Below are positions 9,401 to 21,166 of a DNA stretch of 64,000 bases, in pieces. Positions within the stretch are counted from its first letter, which is position 1. Each line of letters starts with the position of its first letter. Where the stretch lies: assembly GCA_000934455.1 (NCBI GenBank), contig KN888523.1, positions 21,880 to 85,879 of the forward strand, in the 5' to 3' direction. Under the pieces are notes generated by a model. That model was not told the origin of the DNA, ran no database searches, and saw only the letters and a list, made by a program, of their open reading frames with translations. The translations under genes were made by a program, and so were the position numbers. The stretch comes from Apostichopus parvimensis. Taxonomy: Eukaryota > Echinodermata > Holothuroidea > Aspidochirotida > Stichopodidae.

Positions 9401-12400
9401 CTTGGGTAAGCCCGGTAGTTATAGTTCCTAAATCTGGGGGCGATATTCGATTGTGTGTGGACATGAGACTAGCCAATGACGCGATCATCCGGGAAAGGCA
9501 CCCGATCCCTACGGTTGAAGAAGTTCTCTACGAAATGAACGGTAGTTCCCTATTTACCAAGCTGGACCTAAAATGTGGTTTTCACCAGATCGAGTTAGAG
9601 GAGAGTTCTCGGGAAATTACAACATTCGTCACACATGCTGGACTATTCCGGTACAAGAGGCTTATGTTCGGTATTAGCTCTGCTCCTGAAACGTACCAAC
9701 ACATCATACAGCAAGTCATAGCAGGATGCGAGGGAGCCCACAACATATCTGACGATATAATTGTTCATGGGAAAGACGAGGAACAACACAATACCAGATT
9801 AGTTAAAGTACTGGACTGTATCTCTAAAGCAGGTTTAACATTGAATAAGGACAAATGCCAATTTGGTCTTGATAAACTTACATTCATGGGTCATGATCTC
9901 TCAAGCAATGGGGTAAGTCCCAGTGATGAGAAAATTCAAGCAGTAAGAGATGCATGCAGGCCTACTAATGCAAGCGAAGTGCGTAGTTTTCTTGGATTAG
10001 TCCAATATTGTGCACGATTCATTCCAGATCTTGCGACCGTGTCTGAACCACTAAGGCGACTGACAAAAAAAGGGGTCATATTTGAGTGGGGCCCAGAACA
10101 AAACAAATCATTTTGCGATCTTAAAGATGCATTGACAAAGGCTGAAACGTTAGGTTATTTCGACCCAAATGCTAAGACCAAAGTCATAACTGATGCAAGC
10201 CCAGTCGGTCTAGGTGGTATATTAGTGCAAATTCAAGCAGGCCAGCCCCGCATAATAGCGTATGCGAGTAGAAGTTTGAGTGATGTTGAGAAACGTTACT
10301 CGCAAACTGAGAAAGAAGCATTAGGAATCGTGTGGGCATGTGAAAGATTTCATATTTATCTTTATGGTATTTTATTTGAGTTGCTGACTGACCACAAACC
10401 TCTTCAGTATATCTATGCTAAAAAGGCAAAACCTTCTGCTCGAATTGAGCGATGGGTCCTGAGGTTGCAGTCATATGACTTCCAAGTAGTCTATATTCCT
10501 GGCCCAAGGAACATAGCTGATTGTCTCTCAAGGTTAATTTCCAAAACTGGGGCAAAATCGAGTGGTCAAAACATAGGGGAAGAACATATTCGGTTTATTG
10601 CTAGTCATGCAACTCCAGTGGCGATATCGATCCAACAGGTGGAAAAAGAATCATCAGTGGATCCAGAAATATCATTGTTAAGAAAATGTGTCATAAATGA
10701 AAATTGGACTGACATTCCAGAAGGGTACAAAAGTGTGAGGTTCGAATTGGCAGTGTTGGGACAACTAGTTTTAAGGGGCACCCGCATTGTCATTCCACAA
10801 TTTCTTCGTGCTCAAGTGATAAATTTAGCACACGAAGGCCATCAAGGCATAGTTAAAAGCAAGCAAAGGTTGCGTACAAAGGTATGGTGGCCTGGAGCCG
10901 ACAAGGACATGGAACAGAAATGTAAATCATGTCACGGCTGTCAGGTGGTTGGTAAGGCAAATTTCCCTGAACCAATAAAGTCGACACCATTACCGACAGA
11001 ACCTTGGCAACATTTGGCAACTGATATTCTTGGCCCACTACCTGATGGATCATATTTGTTAGTAACAGTTGATTACTACAGTAGATTTTTCGAAGTAGAC
11101 ATCCTGAAATCCATAACTACTGAAAAGGTTATTGAATGTTTGGAACGCATATTTTGTAGATTCGGCCTACCAGAGAGTGTCAAAACTGACAATGCTTCTA
11201 ACTTAACTTCAATTGAATTTGAAAACTTCTTGAGTACCTCAGGAATTGAACATAGGAAGAGTACACCGTTATGGCCTCAGGCCAACGGGGAAGTTGAAAG
11301 GCAAAATAGGACGATTTTAAAAGTACTCAAAATCGCACAGATTCAAAAGTCTGACTGGAAAAGAGAGTGAAATAACTTTCTGCTGGCTTATCGTTCCACC
11401 CCACACTCTACAACAGGTGTGAGCCCTGCAGAGAGTCTTTTCAAAAGGTCACTCAGGACAAAATTACCTGATGTGAAATTTTCCAAAAGTCAGGAAGAAA
11501 ACATGATGGACAGGGATACTGAAATGAAACAAAAAGCAAAGGACTATGCTGATGTAAAACGACATGCTAAAACTAGGCGATCACGTACTTGTAAAACAAA
11601 AGGAACAAAACAAGTTGACTGCACCATTTTGTGAAGTACCGTTTGAAGTGGTTGACAGATTTAATAGTCAAGTAACTGTTGAATCCCCAGAAGGAGTTCA
11701 ATACAAAAGGAATTCCGCTCACCTCAAAAAGTATCAAACTGATGAAACTTATTCGGATAGGAGTGCAACTCCACTACAAACTCAGAGTACACCTACCCGT
11801 CCAACTCGTATCAGAAAAGTTCCCAAAAGATTTGACGACTTTGCAACCGAGTTGAAACCATAGACCAGCTAAATAGTTAGTTATGGAATAGTTGTGTTTT
11901 AGCAACATTAAAAATTGTTATCGTTTTTCAAAAGGTATTTCACACGTTTTAAGTTTAAGTCTAAAAGGGGGAAGGGATGTAATGTATTGATATTGCGATC
12001 ATATTGTAATTCATGTAAAAGTAAAGAGCGACCTCTTTCAGATCAGCAATAAACATGGCGACCTCCGAAAAGTTCTGATTCTGTTTATATCTACGTAAAT
12101 AAGACATATACGTTAACATCAAACGTTACAATGTCCTTGAGGTGTTAACCCTTATCATGCTGACTGACATAGTAGTCATTTACACTGAGCCACGGAACCA
12201 AATGCCACACAAAAAAATGTCCACGATGCTTGTGCATGATCCATTTACAAAATTTAGTCCCCGAGATACAATGATCAGTTTGTATAAATGGCATAGCTAG
12301 GCCTAAACCTTTAGGGGATGCAGATTTAGGGGCCAAGGAAAATTCTGGAAATCATATTGTCACAAGTAAAAGAGTAGTCCCCCCACCTGGACACGTCTCA

Positions 12401-14406
12401 ATCTGCTTAATGTTCGACACCCGAGACGAATGACATAAATAAATGACAGACGACCAACAATTTTACGAAATGAAACATATAATTTACGACTCGTCTCGAC
12501 CAATGACTTTTTGGTCTCGACAAAAGTAACATATATATACCCAACACAAAAAATACACACTTCGGTTAGCATTCGCTAACCCAACCAACCCTTCCAAATA
12601 ACTGTACTAAGTATCTGCCCTATCGCTTATAATTCTTCCCTATCGCTTAGACTTCTCTGTCGCTTAGACTTCTTCTCTATCGCTTAGACTTCTTCCCTAT
12701 CGCTTAGATTTCTTCCGGATAGTACCCTGCAGGTAAGCTTTACACGGTTTGGCGAGCCCCTCACACCAGCGTAGCCATCGGGCCAACACTGCAACTCTCT
12801 ATGGCAAAAGTATAACAAAACTACTCTCAGGCATGCGCCAACTGGCAAACATATGGCTATACATATATATANNNNNNNNNNNNNNNNNNNNNNNNNNNNN
12901 NNNNNNNNNNNNNNNNNNNNNTATATATATATACCAACGAATATTGTCAAACTATGACGTCAATATAGCCCATATCTGACGTAAAGGTCAGCAAGCAACA
13001 CACAACCAAAATGGTGTCACTAATTACCAAATAATACCAAGAACCTCCGGGTCAACCCTTACCATGAAACAAATAATAGCTACTCAATACTCTACATGAC
13101 ATTAACAAAATGGCGGCCGCCCGATGTTTGGAATCAGAACATGGTTAGAACGCCCTCAAATTGGCGATAGCTACCCGTTCCACTACATAGGATAATATAC
13201 AAAATAAATCAACCCAACCAAAGGCACTGAGGCGAACTTATTAATTCGTACACACTGATACGACCTAAACATACCTTTAAATGCTTTAAACGCATTTGAC
13301 CCTTAACAATAACAAATTCGTATGCCTAAGCATGGATAAACATTTTAAAAAACTGACTGAATTGTGAACCATAGATCGATGACTCTTTAAAAATACAATA
13401 TAGTAATTTCTCCACTAAGCCCTACTGTGCGATCAACAATATAGATACGAATTAAATGAGTAATACGGAAAAAAAATCAACTTACGGGGATCGTCCTATT
13501 AGTAAATCCCGGATTAACTTGGCCGAAACAGCCAGGGACGTAACACACAGTAAAACGGCCCTTTGCGGTGCACATACACACAGAAATGTGTCCAAAATGA
13601 TTTCTTCGAATTAGACAAGAACGGATCCACACAGTAATCCTCAGGATACGATGATATGGCTTAGGCTAAAACACGACGCCACAAAATATCAACGTTCCCA
13701 GTCTTTAGGCTCATACAAAGAAGCCTAGGCTCATACAAAGAAGCATGGTTAACGGCTAACACACAGAATCCGAGGAATAAGACGGCGAAGACCGGACGGT
13801 GGTGAGACTCACACAGAATGCCTCATCCAACCACACCCCAATCCTTATATATCCACCTTAAGTTGACCCCTGCCCTTACCAGCCAAAGCACAATCTACGA
13901 ATTCCGATGGACCCGTTTCCCATTATGCACTTGCTTGGATCTACATATATTACCCGAGATGAACCCGTCTCCCCATTGTTCACCTCCTAGAATTTGCATA
14001 CATTACTCGAAAAAAGAAATGAACAATTTGCAAAGGCTTAGGCTACCTGGTGGAAATTTCCACCCACAAGGAATGTTAAAATACAATGCAGGCGTGACAC
14101 ATATGGAGATTTATTTTAAAATTTACGTCCCCAGATGGCTACCAAGCTTTTGTGTGTCTTCATCTTTCATAGCTGGTTTTCATATGATTATTTTAAAGGA
14201 AATACAGACACACAGCATATAGACAACTTGTACGGATGTGCTGGCAGTTTTTAGGGAAGGAGGTTTGTGTTGTTCTCCCATCCTATGCGGTAAGGAGGAT
14301 TCGAGAAGCTTTTCCATCTGAACAGTATCAAGGGTTTAAATTACCAAGACTGAGAATGTGGACTGTGTATGCTAAGTCGAAGTATAATTTCTGCAAAGTT
14401 TTATAG
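6454..14406 (+). CDS. P2X7 receptor C-terminal-domain-like protein, 3 exons, LTR element in intron 2
   Basis: Exons 6454-6635, 7295-7516 and 14208-14406 join in frame (phases 2 and 2) to a 200-residue protein ending at TAG 14404. Exon 1 encodes an acidic N-terminus (SDSNSEEGREME, SEEEAGSDSDVE). The first junction creates the Trp of HWCHCGQCAVMPTARECRSC, followed by FQAVCLNPWVLQTAYYVYRQ. Exon 3 gives HTAYRQLVRMCW and VVLPSYAVRRIREAFPS. This is the Cys-rich intracellular domain found at the C-terminus of P2X7 channels, where it binds zinc and guanine nucleotide. It is also found alone, after an acidic leader, in many invertebrate proteins. No channel transmembrane segments are present. Donors and acceptors are GT/AG (the first donor, GTAACG, is weak). 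The gene looks intact despite a 6.7-kb intron loaded with a retrotransposon. Confidence 0.85.
7746..7898 (+). repeat. 5' LTR of the gypsy element
   Basis: This 153-bp direct repeat matches 11978-12130 with no difference seen by eye. It starts TG and ends CA, and AATAAA within it may serve as the polyadenylation signal. Confidence 0.95.
7937..8539 (+). CDS. gag region of the gypsy element
   Basis: This is an open frame of 200 codons starting at ATG shortly after the left LTR and primer-binding region. It contains the aromatic/basic block FASMSPRWKRWKRAFTFY and the HIFRQMRQEESETVHQFIAR block, which is typical of retrotransposon Gag capsid-like domains. The nucleic-acid-binding zinc knuckles lie downstream in the overlapping pol frame, so Gag and Pol are presumably linked by the ribosomal frameshifting this family commonly uses. 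Confidence 0.85.
   Translation: MAVALDVDTVASFNMTGDFASMSPRWKRWKRAFTFYITSRGITDDEQKTALLLHTAGMDVQDLFDTLPTLQPSTNSTDTTTTQSKYELTMKTLDDYFTPKVNVPYERHIFRQMRQEESETVHQFIARLTRQTVNCEFGQELKEHIRDQVIDKCKSSALRRKLLTKGTGLKLDNLQEISRAMETVDAQMNRLIASAKGQIR
8536..11863 (+). pseudogene. pol region of the gypsy element
   Basis: In order, the region shows two CCHC knuckles (CYRCGKEGHF and CTKCHLIGHFAKMC), an aspartic protease (LIDSGASCNIID), reverse transcriptase (TKLDLKCGFHQI, FGISSAPE, SDDII), RNase H (TDASPVGLGG), an HHCC integrase zinc module (HEGHQG, CKSCHGCQ) and a DDE integrase core (TDILGPLP, TDNASN). The C-terminal tail resembles an integrase/chromatin-binding end (RKVPKRF). Pol would copy the element RNA and insert the cDNA. 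The region carries about one or two breaks, so this copy is probably not autonomous as it stands. Confidence 0.9.
11978..12130 (+). repeat. 3' LTR of the gypsy element
   Basis: This copy appears identical to the left LTR, is preceded directly by the polypurine tract, and is followed by the ATGTC target duplication. Confidence 0.95.
12610..12716. repeat. minisatellite of about 20-bp CCCTATCGCTTAGACTTCTT units
   Basis: Five imperfect tandem copies of the unit are present, including shortened ones, inside intron 2 of the P2X7-CTD gene and outside the LTR element. Confidence 0.8.
12872..12921. other. assembly gap (50 N) in a (TA)n tract
   Basis: Fifty N lie between TATATATA on each side. The true length is unknown and the gap is almost certainly an unresolved (TA)n microsatellite. 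Confidence 0.95.
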
Positions 14407-16145
14407 AAACAGGGTTCAGTCCTGTCTGTTTTGTGGCTGAATGGTGAACATTTTGGAATTCCAGCATACATTTTTCTGGTTCATGGTATTAACTACAATC
14501 TTCGATGAAATTGAACATTGTTCGATTGGCCTCGATGATTGTACAATATTTGTTGATAAGTTTTCAAAAGCCTTCAGTATCCCTTAAAGTTTCGGAAGTA
14601 CATAACAGTAATAAATAATGAAAACTCAAGTTTTGGTATGTATTCTCTCTTGTAAGCAAAGCTGTCACTTCTAGTAGCCTGCGAACAAAATCTGGATGAT
14701 TGAAATGTCAAATATACTAGCCTAAAATAGAAGAACAGTTGGAATAAAGTAGCCTAAACCACTATGTCAATGGGATCTGGAGAGCTTAGGCTTTCATTTT
14801 AATAACAGTGTAATGAATCTGAAATTTTTCATTAATCCATGGAATATCAAGATTACTTGATAATAAATGTGGGGAAAAAAATCACATTTTATCCCATGCG
14901 GGGAACAAACAGCCAATTTCTGTCAATTCATTTCGAGAAAAAACAAAAATTGGCAACATGTTTGAAACACCAAATTCGCATACAAATATTAGTCAGCATG
15001 AAATTGATATTTATGAAGTCTAAGCGCTCTAGAGAGGAATACTTGTCATTGGAACTTTTGTTTAAATATAATGTTATTATTTAGTTACTTACAATGGAAA
15101 CCAGGTGTAAGTAAAACTTTAATGTAAGACTTTAGGAACTTCCCTAAAGGCTGGTAGCGACCTGTTAACTAACACTGCTCTGCAGCTGTGCCAAAACAAC
15201 CAGTGACCGGACGATTGACAGAGTTGATTGCTCCCCACTACAATGAAACAAAATTAGAAATTGGGAGGCCATCAACCACTTCAGCAAAGCTTTTGAAATC
15301 TTCCTCTTAGTTCGGATGAACATAGGAGCTTGCAAGTGGTGGTGGCTCTTCTCTGACAGGAACATGACACTCCTCTCCCAGGGTTCCAATTCTGCACAAG
15401 TTGTGCAAGCAGTCAAAAAGTTCCCATACGTAATCTGTAGAACAGTAAAGATATGAAGAATCATATAATAATAGTTAATAAACACATACCATTTAGATAG
15501 AGGCACTCCAATCACTCCATTTCGGTCAATAGTCATGGCAATGCACAGTTGTCATTCAAGTCTTTGGATGCCCAACTAAGGCCACAGCTGATACACCTCG
15601 ATTGGTGTGGATACATGGGTCAGTTTTTACCTGACAACTTGTGCCTGAACAATACCAATATACATTTTACCGATTACAACAGAAACCCTACACCTGTTTG
15701 TGCACCTAATATTATGGGTTATGTAATCTTCAGCAGGATGTGTGGTCATTGTCTCAGTAGCTTAACCACTGTTATGTAGTAAAGTAAACATGTGGACAGA
15801 GTAACAGTCTGTCCCATCCTCTTTAAATCCATGGTAAAAGAGTGTATAAGATGCAACTTTCACCATTTGTATTCAGTAGCAGATATCCAGCCAAGTGAAA
15901 GATATAATATACTCTGTTAAATTCAACTACTTGTTTGAGCCTTTATTTCTTGTTCACATACCGCTGTGACATCTCTACCAGATACAGTATGTATACGGTA
16001 ATTGAAGTAAAGACTGATGGCCTCACTACACAATCCAGACTGCCCCACAGTGTTGGTGTCAAAATTAATAATGATCCTCTTTCCAGAAAGTGATAGCACA
16101 AATTGATTTTCCAGACTAATCTACTATCAATCTTGAAAATTACCT
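14407..16145. other. mostly non-coding stretch downstream of the P2X7-CTD gene
   Basis: No intact gene is seen. The only protein-like signal is a minus-strand block at 15165-15440. One frame there reads YVWELFDCLHNLCRIGTLGE, then ECHVPVREEPPPLASSYV, then SFAEVVDGLPISNFVS, then NSVNRPVTGCFGTAAEQC, interrupted by stops. The composition looks like a decayed exon of a protein I cannot name. Confidence 0.4.
15165..15440 (-). pseudogene. decayed protein-coding fragment, family not recognised
   Basis: The minus-strand frame contains runs such as GTLGEECHVPVREEPPPLAS and NRPVTGCFGTAAEQC, separated by in-frame stops. A TTCTACAG acceptor-like site precedes it. The residue mix (buried hydrophobics, charged turns) is unlike chance translation of AT-rich DNA. 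No function is proposed. Confidence 0.3.
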
Positions 16146-16366
16146 TCAAGCGTCATCTTTGTCATGTTCGGCTTCATCAGATGAGTGAACTGATGGAGTG
16201 TATTCCGGACTACCTGGCGGTTTTTCGGTGTATCCCGATGAGGATGCCATAGCAGCAGACGGACCATCGTCGCCACTGTGAGATGGCCCTGGTTGCTTTG
16301 ATGGTGTTCCTGTATCTGTTGGTCCAGTCGGCAGCTTAAATGGTGGTAAGGGGGTCCAGTGAGCAC
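16146..16366 (-). CDS. candidate Pro/Ser-rich exon with acidic tail
   Basis: A minus frame of about 70 codons opens after an upstream stop. It runs through TGPTDTGTPSKQPGPSHSGD and GYTEKPPGSPEYTPSVHSSD into EAEHDKDDA and a stop. GTAATT follows the stop closely, so splicing in another frame is also possible. The low-complexity P/S/D/E composition is typical of disordered linkers. It lies on the same strand as the THAP-like fragment at 17.7 kb and could belong to it, but nothing proves that. Confidence 0.3.
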
Positions 16367-17694
16367 TGGACTCCTACATGTGTTACATTCACTGAAAATT
16401 AGAATGAACGATTATTATACCACATACATACAGTAGGCTGCTCTTGGACAGGGGTCAGCCGCTTAGATGGTTCATTTATCTTTTCTCAAGGAGAGCATAT
16501 CCTCCTACTTTATTTGGCTGCAAAAATTTGGGCCACTCACACCATGAGCATTGCAAATGACTTCAGCTTGGTTTCATATAGTATAACTACAATGTTATCT
16601 CCCTTCTCTCAGTAATATTTTCCTGTGAAGCCATCAGGTATAGCCTCCTCAACCACTCGTCAGGCAGGCGGATATGATGGATAAAATACAATGTATATTA
16701 TCCCCTCGTCAGCCTGCATCGATGTGCAGTTTTAATTCCTATATTGCTTTCAACGAGTACTGTTTCTAAAATTTTGGCCCCTGTACTCACTTCTGCTATA
16801 GAATACTATATAGATGTATGAAAGTTTTCTTCTTCTTCCTTGTATTACCCGAGCTCACACTTCTCCACCACATTTCCTCCCCCCCCCCCCCCCCATCAAT
16901 TACTCTATTTATGCCATTTATGAGGACCTTTCGGGCGTCATACTGCTGCCTCCCTTTTGTCGGGTAGCTTGCCCCCCACCCCAATATATATGCCTTGATA
17001 TTTTACTGGTGGAGATTCCTTGTATCCCGTTCAAAACTGACTACTTAAATATTTAATGCCTGTGACCACCCTCTCCTCCCCCATTTCCCAACTGTTTTTC
17101 GGTAATTACAAGCACATGTTTATAAGATCATGCTACCTTTAGATGGAGATGTACATTCTGCAGAATCCTGCCTTTCTATTTCACTGCAGTTGTTTGGGGA
17201 ACAGCCTGTAGATTAATCTAAGTAGTGAAAATTGGGAAAGAAATTAACAAGGAAGTTATGGTAGTTCATTTAAGAAAACAGTTTGATTTGTTTGAAAGCA
17301 CCTGTCACAAGTGTTTCCTCTTGTAACAAAAATTGCAGCCCTACCACCAAAAATGGCAAAATATAAGGATTTAATTTACTGTGCAACATATGAGCTATGA
17401 CTCTGAGTATGAAGATAGGTGGGATCACATTATTGGGCAAAATGACATGTAAACATGTGATGCTTGTTGTTCTGGATTTTTCATGATATACCACTGATCA
17501 AATGCTTTAGTTAGCCCTAGCCTACGCCTAACTTTATCGTCGCCATACCTAATTTAGGGCCAAACTAACTGAACGAAATTATAAGAATAAGCCTTAATAA
17601 GTTAGTAATAATACTAAGTTAGTCCTTGTAGTAGGCCTAGGCCAGAAAATAAACTTACTCTTTTCCGATTCAGCTTCGCAACTACTGGTCTACT

Positions 17695-17835
17695 TGTTTC
17701 TATCTCTCCTCGAGATTTGGAGATACTCCAAATAGAGAAGGAACGGCATTGTCTTGTAGACGGCGAGCTGTTGGTGTTCCAAGTCCAAGTTGCGCGGATA
17801 GGCGATAGGAAACGAAACTTTAACTAGTGAAGTGC
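17695..17835 (-). pseudogene. THAP-domain C-terminal half-like fragment
   Basis: The minus strand reads LSAQLGLGTPTARRLQDNAV, then PSLFGVSPNLEER and a stop. THAP domains end with a basic residue/AVP(T/S)xF block of this form (RLK-DAVPTIF), often preceded by LG-P-RR. The zinc-binding first half was not found upstream, so this is a fragment or one exon of a THAP gene. Confidence 0.4.
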
Positions 17836-18120
17836 GCACTGCACACATAAGATTTGCTCGAAGGTCCAAGCCAAACTTTACTTAGGCAGCTAGGCTGGCT
17901 GAGTGCACTGGTACTAAGCTATCGCTGTATCCAGCGTTTGACGAACACGAAACTTTCTTGTACTGTTGTGCACCCATTCTCCTATGATATTTTGTTTACT
18001 GTCCGTGAAGTATTGTTTACGTCTTGGATCTCGGTTAGCATATTAGGCCTATTTAGTTTTGGCAACATTGGCAGTTCCCCTCGTCACGTCATTATCTTTC
18101 GGGATGAGCTTGGTTTTTAA

Positions 18121-21100
18121 CTTAATTAAAACAGCAAAGAAACAATCGTGGAACTCCAAATTTGGAGTATAGGGTTTTGATATATAGCTTCTGAGTTTGT
18201 GCAAGTTTTAAGGGAATCTGCTACGTGTCACTTGACCTTTAAGGTCCAAAACGCTGAAGTCATCCTTTTGAAGAGTATTAAATTGATCAATGGTAATATC
18301 AATTGAATCAACCTTACATCCAATGCCACATGTATTGGTAATGGTATCCAAATCTTTGCCATGAGAAGAATATTTTGGACAATAAATTAACTCATGAGGA
18401 GAACTTAGATCACTAAAAGGATTATTTTCCTCTGTACAGTGTGGTTTACAAATACCCCTAGGTAAGTCTAGATTTGTGTAACTAGAGAAGGCTTCATGGT
18501 AGAACATTTGACACTGATAACATGTTAGAAGATGACCCTAAGATAAATCCCCTTTACAGAAAACAAAGAAAATCTGACATTAACACAAAACGGAATGCGT
18601 AATGATAAAGACCGCACAATCTGACCGGCACCCAAATATTCCTGAGCACATCCCTGCCATGTGTGCAGTATGCATTGTCATGTATTATTAACTTTGCACA
18701 TCCAGGTATTATTTGTCTTTTTCAGTTTAAGGTGTGTTGCCCAATTATAAGAAACTCGAGTACCCCAGTGGAGACTGGTAATTTTTTGATGTACATACTG
18801 TAACCATTTCATGCTGCAACTAAGTCTACAATTCAACAAGTTCTGCAGTCTACTACTGTAGGACTGTATATGACTAACCGGATTTAGAACATTGGACACA
18901 TTTATTAATTGATTGTATTATGTAATATTAATGACATAGACATAGACACCACATAGACATTGTAGGATGTGCTACTCACTTGTCTGAAGCAGTTTGTGTT
19001 AAAAACTTCCACATTTATTCTTTTACTATGTTTTCTTTTTATGTTTTATGATGATGTGGCATCATTTGTACATACTTGCACTGCTTAAAGATAGTTACTC
19101 TCACTGCCTATACTGCAGTTGTCATCTGATCAGGTTGTTATGTGCATATAGTTTCATATCAGCAAAGACATTGACATTTTGGCCAATTTTGAGTATGAGC
19201 TACACTTCTAGTTTTACATGTTAGGGGCATCATTTAGGGGTCTACTTTCTTCCAGATTTTAACAATAAGGTTTAGTTATTACAATGAGTGCAAGTTACAA
19301 TCTCAGTGAATAAACAAACATAACATTTGTGCTGGCTCCAACCCAGTTACGTTGGCTATGAGCCTGAATGTCTCTTTTGCAATTAAAATTAAATCAATCA
19401 TATCTTGGAAAATCATTTTAATTCAATCTTCAACAACAGGTATATCTTTGTAACACGTTTGTCCTCTCACAAAGCCACAAATATGTCTTTTTTCCCTTTT
19501 CATTTGACATTACAGATGTACAGTACATCCTTTACAGGAACAGTACAGCACAGTGTTATGGCATGGTGGATGTTTTGCAAGCAGGGTTGGAAGTGTTTAT
19601 GTTCGATTGTTTCATTAATAAAGGTGTGCTTCTTTAAGTAACATGATTGTCATATTTCTTGTTCTCCAATGAGAGCTACGGATTTGCATACTGAACGTTG
19701 TTAACATGGATACGGAAATTTGGAAATACCTGATGTCAAAGCAGTTCCTCAGCTTCTTTAAATACCATACATCAAGGACACAAGAGTGGACAATGGAAGT
19801 AACAAGTAATCAGAATGTAGATATCACAAGCCTTCAAGACAATTGAACAAACTGTACCATAACGGACAACAACAAACATGGTGTGTCAGTAAAATAAAGT
19901 CACTAAGCTAGTGCAATGTATCCTAAACATTTATCTTTTCATGATGTCAAACATTGATTCTTGCATTATACATAACTGATGTCATAAAAGTTACAACTGT
20001 CATATTAATAAACTAAATGATTGAATATTGGTTTCACTGCATACTTTATTGTAGACCATTTGGCTTTCCATGATAGCAATATCTGATCTGTTGACTTACT
20101 GTAGTTTGTTCAGTCATACCAGTAGTTGTAATGTAACACTGATCTTGGGTTATTTATTGTTGGCACAGATAACTTGTCTTTATTTTGTATTGTGTGAGAT
20201 GACTACAATATAACATATATTGTGATGTCATGGAGTGTCCAAGAGGTACTCTAACTAGCAGCTAGTAGTGATAAAACAGTTTCATTCAGTTCTCTCATGA
20301 TAATCCCAGTGGCAGATGGAGATAGTGACAGATGGAGATGTTTCAAATGCAGGGGACATTATAGGGTCTTTGAAGTTTTGGCAAAGTTTCTTTTGGATGT
20401 AGAGCTGCTATACTTATCATGGAAAGGTTCACAATGTAGGCATGGCGTCTCCTAGCCTCGGCCTTATTTCGGTATATGTTCCTGCATTCCGTATTTGGAA
20501 CACTGCCCTACTATTGTTTGTATTGCTTATTCTAAAGTTAGGTAAGTCGGTATTGTAACATGTTTTTATTTTTAACACATTGCATCCGTACAGTTCTATA
20601 CATTGAGTTCAACTACAATAACAATGAGCAGGGAAAACTTACCACTATCTCACTTGCATTTTTTTATGTTAAAGTGACCATTTTCATACTTTAACCAAAA
20701 CATTTATTCCATATTTGATAGTGTTTATCCAGAGTAGGTTACAGGATATTTTAAAGGTAGGCTATGTAGTATTGGCCCCAATTTAGCATGCTATAATTGC
20801 TACAAGATTTAAAAAAAAAACCTTCCTAAAGGTCTTTACTTTCAAAATTGTTCTAAGGCATTCTAATTGAAAGCATAAGATGCCTGAATGTCCCAGTGAG
20901 GTAAATGTCCTCGAAGGTGGTAATAAAACCAGTTTCAAAACTTGGACCAAGGTAACCATATTTCAAGATCTGGTATATTTTGGGCCAATGCAGCATACCT
21001 GGTCGAGAGTTGCCGTGGAAGCCACCATATCTTTGTAGTAATGCAGTAAAATGTAGTTAAGGCAGCTGGAGGAGTCCAGTTTACACCTGTGCCGAAGGTC

Positions 21101-21166
21101 ATTCATCTTTTGGGTTTTCTCTCCCTTACCCCTCCCTCGGATTCCCATACACACAAAGGCCTTATC
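18121..21166. other. AT-rich stretch with no supported gene
   Basis: A 99-codon minus frame at 18208-18507 has Cys-containing runs (GICKPHCTEENNPF, HELIYCPKYS) but matches nothing I recognise. A 73-codon minus frame at 18678-18899 likewise lacks motifs. The rest is low-GC DNA without clear repeats. Confidence 0.4.

Larger units (their letters stand above)
7746..12130 (+). mobile_element. Ty3/gypsy LTR retrotransposon, nearly whole, very young
   Basis: A 4385-bp element is bounded by two 153-bp LTRs that appear identical, each starting TGTAATG and ending GTTACA, with ATGTC duplicated on both sides (7741-7745 and 12131-12135). A primer-binding-like TGGCGACGAGG lies just after the left LTR, and the purine tract AAAAGGGGGAAGGGA abuts the right LTR. 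The parts are gag and a pol with zinc knuckles, aspartic protease, reverse transcriptase, RNase H and integrase, in that order, so the protease-RT-RH-IN order marks it as Ty3/gypsy. The RT block VDMRLANDAIIRERHPIPT resembles the Mag-type lineage of marine invertebrates. It sits in sense orientation in intron 2 of the P2X7-CTD gene. It looks nearly whole with about one or two breaks in pol. Identical LTRs point to a very recent insertion. Confidence 0.95.

Noticed and set aside
9276-11053. Minus-strand ORFs within the gypsy element
   Set aside because: They are antisense shadows of the pol region.
13490-13560. GTTACGTCCCTGGC-like word (minus) as an LTR start
   Set aside because: No partner LTR, primer-binding site or coding region could be found to pair with it.
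13818-14222. 134-codon plus-strand ORF
   Set aside because: It overlaps the acceptor and start of P2X7-CTD exon 3 in a different frame; chance ORF in the intron.
18208-18507. 99-codon minus ORF with several Cys
   Set aside because: No recognisable fold or family, and the Cys spacing fits no zinc module I know.
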